Source: Haloferax gibbonsii ATCC 33959
GTDB lineage: Archaea > Halobacteriota > Halobacteria > Halobacteriales > Haloferacaceae
Length of the DNA: 64,000 nt
Assembly (NCBI RefSeq): GCF_000336775.1
Contig: NZ_AOLJ01000011.1
Coordinates: forward strand, 88,267-152,266
Direction: 5' to 3'
The notes below the pieces were generated by a model. The model saw only the letters and a list, made by a program, of their open reading frames with translations. It searched no databases and was not told the origin of the DNA. Positions 52,480-63,057 of this stretch are shown here, one piece after another (position 1 is the stretch's first letter; every line of letters starts with the position of its first letter). The position numbers and the translations under genes are program-made.

Positions 52480-53658
52480 TTACTTCTCGATGATGCTCTC
52501 TTCGACGGCCTCGCCGAAGTGGCGAGCCGTGTCCTCGTAGTAGATGAGCATCTCGTCGCCGGGTTCGAGGTCCGTGACCGCGGTCCGTCCCTCACGGGTG
52601 TGGACCTTGATGGTCTCGGCGTTCTGCAGGAGCGTGGTGACGCGGTCGCCTTCGTAGTCGGCGGAGATTCGGAACATCGGTCGCTTTTCTATCTTCACGC
52701 GCCCGACGATGGCCTCGCGGGTGTTCCCGTTCGTGTCGATGAGCTGCACCTCGTCGCCGCTTTCGAGTTCGGAGAGGTAGACGGTGCCGCCGTCGGGGGT
52801 CCGCGCGTAGGCGTGGACCGCGCCGGCGTTGACCCTGAACGGCCGAGACGCGACGTACGGGGATTTCGCCGTCTCGGCGTGGACAAAGAAAAGGCCGCGA
52901 GCCATCGAGCCGACGAGCATCCCCTCGTCGTGGTCCATGATGGTGCCCGTGTCGACGCAGACGCGGTCGGCCATGCCCGTGCGTTCGACCTCCGTGACCT
53001 CGGCCCAGACGAGGTCGAGCGACTCGCGTTCGGCCTCGTCGCGGACCTCGACGGTCTTTCGAATCTCGTCTGGGTCGTCGCTGTCGAGGAGGACGCCGTC
53101 GGAGCCGAGTTCGAGCGTCTCGAAGGCGGTCTTGGCCTCCTCGGCGGTCGTGACGCCAGCGATGAGGTCGGTCTCGTCGCCGATGCGGGCGATGAGGTTC
53201 TCCAGCGGGATGATGGTCCAGTCCTCGCCGATGACGATGGTGTAGTCGCCGTCGCGGGCGGCCTCCTCGGCGAACGCCTCGTAGTCCTTGCTCAGAATGC
53301 GGACGTACGACCCGTTTGCGAGGTCGTCGCCGCGGCGGAGCGTCGTCAGGTCGGCAGAACCGGAGAAATCGGAGGGGAGTTCGACGGTCGCGTCGCCCTC
53401 GCCGTCCTTGCCGACGATATAGGCGTCGGCGAGCGCCTCGGGGTCCGCGTCGTCTTCTTCCGCTTCCATCACGTGAACGTCGGCGTCGGTCCGGAACGCG
53501 GCGATGTTGACGTCACCGAGTTCGCGCACCTTCTCGACGTCGGCCTCGTCGACGAGAACCCAGTCGACGCCGGCTTCCAGTCCGGCCGTGATGCGTCGCT
53601 TCCGCGTCTCCCAGTCGCCGACCGCGTCGTCGGCTTTGAGCCAGACGCTTCGTGTCAT
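52480..53658 (-). CDS. aroB': 3-dehydroquinate synthase II (archaeal)
   Basis: 392 residues from ATG 53658 (MTRSVWLKADD). Family-specific stretches: SVWLKADDAVGDWETRK, VIGEDWTIIPLENLIARIG, VCVDTGTIMDHDEGMLVGS, and SPYVASRPFRVNAGAVHAY. It converts 2-amino-3,7-dideoxy-threo-hept-6-ulosonate to 3-dehydroquinate by oxidative deamination, replacing the bacterial route. The partner enzyme is at 54962-55762. Confidence 0.95.
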   Translation of the reverse strand: MTRSVWLKADDAVGDWETRKRRITAGLEAGVDWVLVDEADVEKVRELGDVNIAAFRTDADVHVMEAEEDDADPEALADAYIVGKDGEGDATVELPSDFSGSADLTTLRRGDDLANGSYVRILSKDYEAFAEEAARDGDYTIVIGEDWTIIPLENLIARIGDETDLIAGVTTAEEAKTAFETLELGSDGVLLDSDDPDEIRKTVEVRDEAERESLDLVWAEVTEVERTGMADRVCVDTGTIMDHDEGMLVGSMARGLFFVHAETAKSPYVASRPFRVNAGAVHAYARTPDGGTVYLSELESGDEVQLIDTNGNTREAIVGRVKIEKRPMFRISADYEGDRVTTLLQNAETIKVHTREGRTAVTDLEPGDEMLIYYEDTARHFGEAVEESIIEK

Positions 53659-54462
53659 TATCGACTTCACTCGGTGGGTGGGCTTGAACGTGGCGAATGA
53701 ATCAACGGACGGCGAACGGGTCCCTCGGGGTCGGTGCGGCCGCGCCCCGCAATTCTATATCGCGCTATACGATTTATTTTGGGGAACCCGGGTCGAAATT
53801 CGGAGTCGAACGACCGATTCGAACGCGCTGACGCGAGTCCGAGGCTCCGGGCTGTTGGGTCCGGAAAACGGTTCGTAGAGCACACGGTGGTTACGGCCGA
53901 GTTCGGAGGGTAACCCGCGGTCGAATCGAAGACTTCGACCGGGGCTGTCGAGTCCAAAACGTCGTTCAGATAGGACGATGACTGAGACGCAGTTCGGAAC
54001 GAAATTTCGCGGTCAGACAGGTCGACCGCGGCGGTCAGTCGAGAGACGAATCGACTGCACGGCCCGGAATCGATTGTGATGCCCGAACCTCCGACGGGTT
54101 GGGAGGCGAGTTCGACCGGGCTATCCCGGTACTGACTCCAGGCACAGAATCGGTCGGAACCGTACACGCACCACCCGACATTCCGCACGAAACTCCGGGG
54201 GTTGCGGTGGGAAAGACGCACGGCCGTCACCGTCATCGACAGAGGGCCGGTGACTCGGGTCGCGTTCCGGGAACGGTACGCCGTCGCCGACACAGAAAGA
54301 CGGAGCAATCGAATGCGGGCCGAGCTGGACCGTTCGGCGAGCGCCGGACGGGAAGTCGAACTGTGTTGGGTTCGACCGAGGGTCGTCGAGAAATACTAGC
54401 CCGCGCGGCGGTTCCCGACCAAATCGAAGCTCGATAAACCAGTTACGGCGATATGAAATCGG
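53659..54462. other. 804-bp region without a convincing gene
   Basis: Lies between two leftward genes (aroB' and ogt). Possible frames are Arg/Ser-rich rather than acidic and resemble no family I know. An AT-rich cluster at about 53751-53780 (CTATATCGCGCTATACGATTT) could be a promoter on either strand. The aroB' promoter is in the first 50 bases. A non-coding RNA or the decayed remains of a gene are possible. Confidence 0.5.
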
Positions 54463-54873
54463 TTAGAACGCGTCCAGCCCCGTCTGGACCGCGCCGCGCT
54501 CGTGGTCGAGGAGCGCGCGCTTCAGTTCGACGCCGGCGGCGGCGGAGAAGCCGCCGAGGGAGTCCGCGCCGACGACGCGGTGACACGGGACGACGAGCGG
54601 GACCGGGTTCCGCCCGCAGGCCTGGCCGACGGCGACCGCGTGGCTGTCGAGTTCGGCCGCGACCTCGCCGTAGGTGCGCGTCTCGCCGTACGGAATCGAC
54701 GCCATCACGCGCATCACGTCGCCGGTAAAGGAGTCGGGAAATCGCACGTCCACGTCGAACTCGCGTCGCTCCCCGCGTTCGTACTCGGCGAGCTGTGTTC
54801 GGAGCGAGTCGGTCGGACATCCGAGGAGTCGTTCGTCCACGTCGACCGCGAACTCCCACATCGTGACGCGCAT
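54463..54873 (-). CDS. ogt: Methylated-DNA-protein-cysteine methyltransferase
   Basis: 136 residues, short for the family. The DNA-binding domain IPYGETRTYGEVAAELDS and active site NPVPLVVPCHRVVG are present; Cys97 accepts the alkyl group from O6-alkylguanine. A Met at position 5 is an alternative start. It lies 88 bp downstream of the ADH synthase gene. A second MGMT-like protein at 58798 lacks the Cys. Confidence 0.95.
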   Translation of the reverse strand: MRVTMWEFAVDVDERLLGCPTDSLRTQLAEYERGERREFDVDVRFPDSFTGDVMRVMASIPYGETRTYGEVAAELDSHAVAVGQACGRNPVPLVVPCHRVVGADSLGGFSAAAGVELKRALLDHERGAVQTGLDAF

Positions 54874-54961
54874 GCTCGGGGTTCGCGCTCGGCAGGTATC
54901 TATCTGTAGGCTGGATGCCGAAGGGAGCCGAAAACAGAACCGTCGTCCGAAGAGGCCCGCG

Positions 54962-55762
54962 TTACGCTTCGATTCCGAGGCCGGCGCGTTCGAGAGCCGT
55001 ATCGGCGTCGGCGTCGTCGTGGATGACGGCGCTCACGGCGCGGGTGATGGCTTCGGGGTTCTCGTGTTGGAAGATGGAACGGCCCATCGAGACGCCGGCC
55101 GCGCCGGCGTCCATCGTGCCGCGGACCATCTCGACCGTCTCGCGGTCGGTGCCGCGGCTCCCGCCGGCGATGACGACCGGCAGGCGCGTGGCCTCGACGA
55201 CGCGGCCGAAGGAGTCGGCGTCGCCGCTGTAGGCCGTCTTCACCACGTCGGCACCGACTTCCTCGGCGAGGCGGACGGCGTGGGCGAGCGCCTCGGGGTC
55301 CTGTTCGTCGATGCCGGGGCCGCGGGCGTAGGACATCGCGAGCACGGGCACGCCGAAGTCGGCGGCGCGGGAACAGAGGTCGGCGAGCTGGGTCATCTGG
55401 TCGGGCTCGTAGTTCGAGCCGACGTTGATGTGGAAGGAGACGGCGTCGGCACCGACGCGGAGGGCGTCTTCGACGGTGCCGGTGAGTCGCTTGTCGTTTT
55501 CGTCCGGGCCGATGACGGTCGAGCCGTTTACGTGGACGATGTAGCCTTTACCGTTCTTGTTCGGGTGGACGCGCGGGGCGGTGCCCTTGTGCGTGAGGAC
55601 GGCGTCCGCGCCGCCGCGGGTGATGCCGTCGATGGTGGATTCGATGTCGACGAGGCCCGTGACCGGGCCGAGGGTGATGCCGTGGTCCATCGGGACGATG
55701 AGGTATCGCCCGTCTGTGGAGATGCGTTCGAGTCGTGCGGAGAGTCCGATGTCTGTGTTCAT
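54962..55762 (-). CDS. aroA': 2-amino-3,7-dideoxy-D-threo-hept-6-ulosonate synthase (archaeal shikimate step 1)
   Basis: 266 residues, class I aldolase fold. Motifs: VPMDHGITLGPVTGL (Schiff-base barrel start), HKGTAPRVHPNKNGKGY, VKTAYSGDADSFGRVV (active-site Lys) and VIAGGSRGTDRETVEM. Together with aroB' it makes 3-dehydroquinate from aspartate semialdehyde and a 6-deoxy-5-ketofructose phosphate. It starts 24 bp after trpA on the same strand, so it is probably the last gene of the trp operon. Confidence 0.93.
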   Translation of the reverse strand: MNTDIGLSARLERISTDGRYLIVPMDHGITLGPVTGLVDIESTIDGITRGGADAVLTHKGTAPRVHPNKNGKGYIVHVNGSTVIGPDENDKRLTGTVEDALRVGADAVSFHINVGSNYEPDQMTQLADLCSRAADFGVPVLAMSYARGPGIDEQDPEALAHAVRLAEEVGADVVKTAYSGDADSFGRVVEATRLPVVIAGGSRGTDRETVEMVRGTMDAGAAGVSMGRSIFQHENPEAITRAVSAVIHDDADADTALERAGLGIEA

Positions 55763-55786
55763 GTATGAGAAAGGGTGGCAGAGCGG

Positions 55787-56619
55787 TTATGTGCGTTCCG
55801 GATGCGGTGGGCGTTGCGAGGCGCCGGCCACTGCACCTTCTTTCAGTTCGCGGGCGAGCGTTTCGAGGCGGTCGGCGACCGTCTCGGCGTCGTCGCCGTT
55901 CTCGTGGCCGTCGGCGACTATGTCCACGAGCGCGCTGCCGACGATGATGCCGTCGGCGCCGCTCGCGACGATGCGCTCCGCGTGGTCGCCGCTGCTGATA
56001 CCGAAGCCGACCGCCTTGGGCACGTCGTAGTCGGCGAGTCGTTCGAGCGACGAGCCGGTCTGGTCGGAGACGCTCGACTGCGCGCCCGTCGTGCCGAGAC
56101 GCGCCTGCACGTAGACGTAGCCCGAGACCTGTTCCATCATGCGGTCGAGGCGCTCGCCGCGGGTCGTCGGCGCGACGATGAAGACGAGGTCGAGGCCGAA
56201 CTCGTCGCAGGCCTCGCGGAGCGGGCCGGCCTCCTCGGCCGGCAGGTCGGGAACGACGAAGCCCTCGATGCCGACTTCGGCCGCCTTCTCGACGAACGGC
56301 CGCGGACCGGACTCCTCGCCGTAGCGGTAGATGAGGTTGTAGTAGGTCATACAGACCAGCGGCACCGACACGTCGAGGTCCTCGACGAACTCGAAGAAGC
56401 GCGTCGGCGTCATGCCGCCTTCGAGCGACCGAACCACCGCGTTCTGGATGGTCGGCCCCTCGGCGATGGGCTCCGAGAACGGAAGCCCGAGTTCGATGAT
56501 ATCCGCGCCGCCGCGTTCGAGCGCCTCGACGTATTTCAGCGAGGACTCGTAGTCGGGGTCGCCGGCGGCGAGGTACGGGATGAACGCCGGGCCGTCGGCG
56601 AAGGCGTCTTCGAGCGACA

Positions 56620-56620
<1 letters not shown>
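55787..56620 (-). CDS. trpA: Tryptophan synthase alpha subunit
   Basis: 277 residues from ATG 56620, overlapping the trpB stop by one base (TGATG). TIM barrel with [19 protein letters not shown]; the general-base Glu is residue 43. The second catalytic acid (Asp60 of Salmonella, in PLADGP) is Glu54 here. It splits indole-3-glycerol phosphate and passes indole to TrpB. Confidence 0.95.
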
Positions 56621-57884
<1,264 letters not shown>

Positions 57885-57888
<4 letters not shown>

Positions 57889-58640
57889 TGTGTGAGTGTC
57901 TCCGTGTTCTGTCGTACGTCGCCGTCCATGATGGCGGTCCCGACGAGGAGGGCGTCGGCACCGGCCTCGCGCATCCGCCGCGCCTCTTCGACCGTCTTCA
58001 CGCCGCTTTCGGCCACGAGAAGCACGTCGTCGGGCGCTTCCGGCGCGAGTTCCTCGAACGTGCCGAGGTCGACTTCGAGTTTCCCGAGGTCGCGGTTGTT
58101 GATGCCGACGATGTCGGCTCCGGCCGCGAGCGCCGCGGTGAGTTCCTCGCGCGTGTGGACCTCCACGAGCGGCTGGAAGCCGCGGTCGCGAGCCGCCTCG
58201 ACGAGGTCCGGGAGGTCATCGCCAACGAACCGCGCGATGAGGAGCACGAGGTCGGATTCCACGACGTCCAGTTGGTCCTCGTTCATGATGAAGTCCTTGC
58301 GGAGGACGGGCACGTCGACGGCCTCCCGGATTTGCCGCAGCGACTCGGCCGAGCCGCCGAAGTGCTCGGGCTCTGTGAGGACCGACAGCGCCGTCGCGCC
58401 GCCGGCGACCATCTCGCGGGCCAGTTCGACCGGGTCGTCCTCGCGGACGCCCTCGGTCGTCGGACTCGTGGGCTTCACCTCGGCGATGACCGGGACCCGG
58501 CCCGCGGCCTCCGTTTCGGCCACGGCCTCGGGGAACGACCGCGCGTCGACCGACACGCGCGTCTCCCCGCCGGGTCGCTCCCGCGCGGCCTCCAAGATGG
58601 CGCGCACGTCGGGAGCTAATTCGTCTCCACTAGCGTTCAT
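57885..58640 (-). CDS. trpC: Indole-3-glycerol phosphate synthase
   Basis: 251 residues. [10 protein letters not shown] (catalytic Lys), [12 protein letters not shown] (second catalytic Lys), [12 protein letters not shown] and [14 protein letters not shown] are all standard. It closes the indole ring from CdRP. It is the first gene of trpCBA, preceded by two TGTACA boxes and a TATA-like box. Confidence 0.96.
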
Positions 58641-58643
58641 TGA

Positions 58644-58669
58644 TGTACACTAACGCACGTATTTGTACA
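58644..58669 (-). promoter_or_regulatory. Twin TGTACA boxes in the trpC promoter
   Basis: Palindromic hexamers TGTACA at 58644-58649 and 58664-58669, centre to centre 20 bp (two helical turns). The distal box overlaps the TATA-like TTATGTA on the - strand, about 30 bases before ATG 58640; the proximal box covers the likely transcription start. TGTACA is the TRP-box recognised by TrpY in methanogens. Confidence 0.6.
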
Positions 58670-58797
58670 TAAGGCTTGCGTCGTCGGGGACACTCACCGT
58701 CTCTCGCGTGCACGCGGGCGAGCGGCGCGCGGAGACGGACCCGAAACCGAGCGCCGTCGCCGGAAGGGTCAAGCGTCCGGCGACGGGAGCCGAACGT

Positions 58798-59253
58798 ATG
58801 CCCGTCTCGGGAATCTACGCGCGCGAATCGTCCACGCTCGGTCGCCCCGTGCAGGTCGGCGTGGTCAGCGGAAAGGTCATCAACGTCTCGTTTCCGGACT
58901 CGCTGCCGGCGGACGCCGAGTCGGACCACGACCACCTCGACGCCGTGTTGGCCGCCATCGACCGGGGCGAGACGGACCTCTCGTCGGTCCCCATCGGTCT
59001 GACCGTCCCGACCGACCAGCGGAGCGTGCTGGAGTCGCTTCGCAACGTCCCGCGAGGAGACACCGTCGACGTGGCCCTGCTCGTCCGCATGTCCGGCCTC
59101 GACCCCGAGGACGACGACTCCGAGCGCGTCGTCCGCGAGGCGCTCGCGGCCAATCCCGTTCCGGTCGTCGTCCCCGACCACCGCGTGAAAGACGGCCCGA
59201 GCGCCGCCCCCGACGACGTGGTCGAGGCGCTCCGGAAGTCGGAAGGAATCTAG
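58798..59253 (+). CDS. MGMT-like protein with Asp instead of the acceptor Cys
   Basis: 151 residues from ATG 58798. The C-terminal half (about 70-150) is homologous to the Ogt domain: VPTDQRSVLESLRNVPRGDT is the DNA-binding part, and NPVPVVVPDHRV corresponds to NPVPLVVPCHRV of Ogt in this window. Asp127 replaces the alkyl-accepting Cys, so it cannot repair directly. It resembles alkyltransferase-like proteins, which bind O6-alkylguanine and recruit other repair, though those usually carry Trp there. The N-terminal half (about 1-65) is a small beta domain. Divergent from trpC. Confidence 0.82.
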   Translation: MPVSGIYARESSTLGRPVQVGVVSGKVINVSFPDSLPADAESDHDHLDAVLAAIDRGETDLSSVPIGLTVPTDQRSVLESLRNVPRGDTVDVALLVRMSGLDPEDDDSERVVREALAANPVPVVVPDHRVKDGPSAAPDDVVEALRKSEGI

Positions 59254-59321
59254 TTTTCGGTCGTTGTCGCAACCGCGGTCACCGCCGTCATCGTCGCGGT
59301 CACCGTCGCAGTCGCCGGAAG

Positions 59322-59660
59322 TCAGAAGGGCATCGCGTCGGTCTCCCGGCGGAGCGCGAGGTAGCCGAGCAGGCCGCCGAGGAGGAACAGCGTGCTCGCG
59401 AGGCCGACGGAGCCGACGCCGGTCGCGAGTTCGGCGAACTGTGAGATGCCCGCGAGGACGAAGCCGCCGCCGGCGACGTACTTGAGTCGGCTGTCGACCG
59501 GAATCCTGAGCGTGACGACGCCGAGGAGAATCGCCGTCAGTCCGAAGGCGGCGTCGGCCGCGAGTCGGAGCGTCGGGTTCCCCGTGGCGAACGCCGCGAC
59601 GACGAGCGCCAGATAGCCGATGAGCCCCGCCTGCGTCAACTGCCGCGTATCGATATCCAT
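59322..59660 (-). CDS. Four-helix membrane protein
   Basis: 112 residues from ATG 59660 (MDIDTRQLTQAG); a start eight codons upstream is possible. Helices at about 9-26, 34-52, 60-77 and 83-102. No motif recognised. It lies 96 bp downstream of the CPBP protease gene, same strand, and may share the lonB transcript. Confidence 0.68.
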   Translation of the reverse strand: MDIDTRQLTQAGLIGYLALVVAAFATGNPTLRLAADAAFGLTAILLGVVTLRIPVDSRLKYVAGGGFVLAGISQFAELATGVGSVGLASTLFLLGGLLGYLALRRETDAMPF

Positions 59661-59756
59661 ACTGGCTACGCGTGATGCGGGCACTTGAACGCATCCCCGC
59701 GCCGCCGCCGCGACGGCGAGCGGTTCGGCGGGACTCGGCGGCGCGTCCGACGCCCG

Positions 59757-60797
59757 CTACCAGCCGAACAGTTCGTGGCCGGCGAACTCCAGCGCGTTCA
59801 CGAGGTAGTGGGCGACGACCACGACCAACAGGCTCTCGGTGAGGACGAACGCCGCCGCGAGGACGAACCCGAGGAGGCCGGTGACGATGATGCCGAGTCG
59901 GCCCTGCGCACCGTGACCCGCGCCGAAGGCGGCCGACGACACCGCCGCCATGAGCCACGGCGACACGTCGAAGCCGGCGGCGACCGCCCCCACGAGCGCC
60001 CCCCGAAACAGCAACTCCTCGAAGCCGGCGATGAGCGGAAGCGCGACCGCGAACAGGAACACCCAGCCCGCGGTCGTCCGCGGCGTCAGCGACTCGCGGA
60101 CCGCCTCGTCGGGCGCGACGCCGAACCGCTCGCTGACCGTCGAACCGACCCGGTTGGCCCCGTAGAGCGCGAGTCCGAGTCCGGCGCCGACGACGAGTTG
60201 CGTCGGGAGGTCGGCGGCGGAGAGGCCGAGCGCCGCGGCCGGCACGCCCGCGTACCACGCGCCGAGGCCGAGAAAGCCGCCGAGAAAGGCCTGCGAGAGC
60301 GCGACGTTAGCCAGCAGGAGGTGCGGCGGGAGGTCCTCGGCGGAGCCGGAGCGTTCCGAGACGGCCGAAACGGGGGCCGCGGTGACGCCGGGGGGTGTCG
60401 CTCGGTCGGAGTCGGTGTCGGACTCGGGTTCGGATTCGGACTCAGGGGCGGCGTCAACGTCAGCGTGGTCGTCCGCAACGTCGCCCTCCGCGGGCGTCGA
60501 CGACTCGGGACGCGGTGACGCGTCGGTCGAATCGACCGAAAAGGAAGCCAGAGAGACGGTGTCGAGTTCGGCCGAGTGGTCGGTCTCGTCCGACTCGGCA
60601 GCGGTCGAAACGGAGTCGCCCGCGGCAGTCGCTCGGGAGTCGGAATCGGAAGCGCCGTCGCCCGGAGCGGCGGGCGCGTCGAGTGCGTCGGAGCCGGTCC
60701 CCTCCGCGTGCGGGACGCCGCGAGAAAGGTGCGCGAGAGAGAGTAAGACGGCGAGGACGAGGCCGGTGAAGCCTGCGAACGCCGCCCAGTCGGTCAT
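59757..60797 (-). CDS. CPBP family intramembrane protease with a long acidic insert, downstream of lonB
   Basis: 346 residues. The N-terminal helix is followed by a low-complexity Ser/Asp/Glu/Ala region (about 30-150), then the protease part: EELLFRGAL (EExxxR), FGAGHGAQG (second motif) and VAHYLVNALEF (third). The insert is unusual for the family. The start is 6 bases after the lonB stop, so lonB and this gene are almost certainly one operon. Confidence 0.88.
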   Translation of the reverse strand: MTDWAAFAGFTGLVLAVLLSLAHLSRGVPHAEGTGSDALDAPAAPGDGASDSDSRATAAGDSVSTAAESDETDHSAELDTVSLASFSVDSTDASPRPESSTPAEGDVADDHADVDAAPESESEPESDTDSDRATPPGVTAAPVSAVSERSGSAEDLPPHLLLANVALSQAFLGGFLGLGAWYAGVPAAALGLSAADLPTQLVVGAGLGLALYGANRVGSTVSERFGVAPDEAVRESLTPRTTAGWVFLFAVALPLIAGFEELLFRGALVGAVAAGFDVSPWLMAAVSSAAFGAGHGAQGRLGIIVTGLLGFVLAAAFVLTESLLVVVVAHYLVNALEFAGHELFGW

Positions 60798-60803
60798 CCG
60801 GCG

Positions 60804-62888
60804 TTACTGCGGGCTGGGGCTGGACGGCCCCTTGACGCCCTTGCCCTTGTTGAGGGCGGAGCCGGTGATGCTCTTGAGGCGGTCCACGAGCGAGTCCTTC
60901 TCGGGTTCGCCTTCGAGGGCGACGTCGAGGACCTCGCTGATGTGCGAGACGGGGATGATGTCGACCATCTCCTTGTACTCGTCTTCGATCATCACGTCCT
61001 GCTCGTTGGCGGCGGGGATGATGACCGTCGAACAGCCGGCCTTCGCGGCGGCTTCGATCTTGTGGGTGACGCCGCCGACCGGGAGCACGTCGCCGCGCAC
61101 CGACAGCGAGCCGGTCATGGCGACAGACTGGTCGATGGGGATGTCCTCCAGCGCGGAGATGACGGCGGTCGCGACCGTGATGGACGCGGAGTCGCCGTCG
61201 ACGCCCTGCTGGCCGGTCTGGACGAACTGCACGTGCACGTCCATCTCCGAGAGGTCCTGGTTGGAGAACTTCTTGATGATGGCCGAGACGTTCTGGACGG
61301 ACTCTTCGGCCATCTCCTTGAGCTGGCCGGTCGCGATGACCTGACCGGGGCCCTGCGAGGGCGTGACTTCGGCCATCACGGGGAGCATGATGCCGGAGTC
61401 TTCGCCCATGACGGCGAGGCCGTTGACGCGGCCGGTGACGAAGCCGTCGTTGACCGAGAGCTCGTAGTCCTTGCGGCGCTCGATGTACTGGTCCGCGATC
61501 TGCTGCTCGATGGAGCGCGCGCGGCGCTTGGCCTGCAGCACGTGGTCGCGGGTGGTCAGCTCGGCGTTCTCGCCGCGGGCGATGTCGCCAGCGACGCGGA
61601 CGAGGCCGCCGAGGTTGCGGAATTCGAGGGTGAGGTGGCCCTTGCGGCCGGCGCGGCGGCGGGCTTCGAGGATGAGCTCCTCGACCGCCTCCTCGGTGAA
61701 GTGCGGGAGCCGGCCGTCGTTGGTGACCTCCTGGGCCACGAAGCGCGCGTACTTGCGGCGCATCTCGGGGGTGTCCTCGATGGTGTCGTCCATGTACACC
61801 TCGTACCCGTACCCCTTGATACGGGAGCGGAGCGCGGGGTGCATGTTCTCCATCGCGTCGAGGTTACCCGCGGCGATCATGATGAAGTCCGTCGGGACGG
61901 GTTCGGTCTGGACCATCGCGCCCGAGGAGCGCTCGGACTGGCCCGTGATGGAGAACTCGCCCTCCTGGATGGCCGTCATCAGGTGCTGCTGGCTGCGCAC
62001 GTCGAGGGTGTTTATCTCGTCGACGAACAGGACGCCCTTGTTCGACTTGTGAATCGCGCCGGGTTCGACGCGGTCGTGGCTGGGCGTCTCCATGCCGCCG
62101 GACTGGAACGGGTCGTGGCGGACGTCGCCGAGGAGGGCACCCGCGTGGGCACCCGTCGCGTCCTGGAAGGGCGCGGACTTCTGGTCCGCGTTGTTCACGA
62201 TGAGGTTCGGAATCATCGCGTCGCTACCGCGCGAGCCGTAGCGGAACGCGAGGTAGATGATACCCGCGGCGAGGATGCCGAGCAGGACCTGCTGGGCGAT
62301 GATGAGCGAGTAGCCCAGCACGACCGCAATGATGATCCACATGAGGAACGAGCGCATCTGGTTGCGCTTGCGTGCTTCCTCTTTGTGCGCCTCGACGATT
62401 TGGTCACCCTTGCCCGCGGGGACCGTGCGGACCTTGGGGCGATTGCCGTCGTCGGGGTTGTGGTAGACGAGCACGTCCTGAAGCTCCTCGCGGGGGAGAA
62501 GCTCGGACATCGCCTTGGCGAGCATCGACTTCCCCGTCCCCGGGGAGCCGATCATCATGACGTGGCGGCGCTGCTTGGCCGCCTTCATGATGACGTCGCG
62601 GGCGTGCTCCTGCCCGATGACTTGGTCGACGAGGCGGTCCGGAACGGGAATCTCGTCGGTCGTCTCTATCCGGAGACCACCGAGGAGGTCGTCTTCGTCC
62701 ACGTTCTCGGCCACGTCGGCGTCGATTTCGACATCGCTCCCGAGGTCGTCGATCGTCTTCTTGTCGACCTCTTCGGCCTCGTCGTGCTGGAGCGTCCCCC
62801 CGTCGTCGATGCCCTCTTCGGAGGGCGCGTCGTCGGGTGAATCCTCCCGCTCGTGGAGGCTGTCGTCGGTGTTCGTATCGTTACTCAT
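60804..62888 (-). CDS. lonB: Membrane-anchored archaeal Lon protease (LonB)
   Basis: 694 residues from ATG 62888 (MSNDTNTDD). The acidic N-terminus (to about 75) is followed by the AAA+ domain: Walker A IGSPGTGKSML (about 115), Walker B VLFVDEINTL, two membrane helices inserted in the ATPase domain at about 180-215 (IIIAVVLGYSLIIAQQVLLG), and the protease domain with the catalytic Ser567 (GDSASITVA) and Lys610. LonB is an ATP-dependent protease for damaged and regulatory membrane-associated proteins; in Haloferax it is essential and regulates phytoene synthase. No intein is present. Confidence 0.97.
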   Translation of the reverse strand: MSNDTNTDDSLHEREDSPDDAPSEEGIDDGGTLQHDEAEEVDKKTIDDLGSDVEIDADVAENVDEDDLLGGLRIETTDEIPVPDRLVDQVIGQEHARDVIMKAAKQRRHVMMIGSPGTGKSMLAKAMSELLPREELQDVLVYHNPDDGNRPKVRTVPAGKGDQIVEAHKEEARKRNQMRSFLMWIIIAVVLGYSLIIAQQVLLGILAAGIIYLAFRYGSRGSDAMIPNLIVNNADQKSAPFQDATGAHAGALLGDVRHDPFQSGGMETPSHDRVEPGAIHKSNKGVLFVDEINTLDVRSQQHLMTAIQEGEFSITGQSERSSGAMVQTEPVPTDFIMIAAGNLDAMENMHPALRSRIKGYGYEVYMDDTIEDTPEMRRKYARFVAQEVTNDGRLPHFTEEAVEELILEARRRAGRKGHLTLEFRNLGGLVRVAGDIARGENAELTTRDHVLQAKRRARSIEQQIADQYIERRKDYELSVNDGFVTGRVNGLAVMGEDSGIMLPVMAEVTPSQGPGQVIATGQLKEMAEESVQNVSAIIKKFSNQDLSEMDVHVQFVQTGQQGVDGDSASITVATAVISALEDIPIDQSVAMTGSLSVRGDVLPVGGVTHKIEAAAKAGCSTVIIPAANEQDVMIEDEYKEMVDIIPVSHISEVLDVALEGEPEKDSLVDRLKSITGSALNKGKGVKGPSSPSPQ

Positions 62889-63057
62889 AGAACTGTCGTC
62901 GCTACTTCTAACGTAGGCCCTGCGACTGATATACTTTCTCCCCGGGTGCATCCGGCGTACCTTGCCGTAACCTCGCGTTTCGACGGCCCTACCACCAGAA
63001 TACCGGAATTCTCGTGACTCGGCGTATTTATAAGTAATCCGGACTAACGCCCGATGC

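Noticed and set aside
54202-54399. 65-codon + strand frame in the 804-bp gap
   Set aside because: Arg-rich, without a promoter at the right distance or a recognisable domain.
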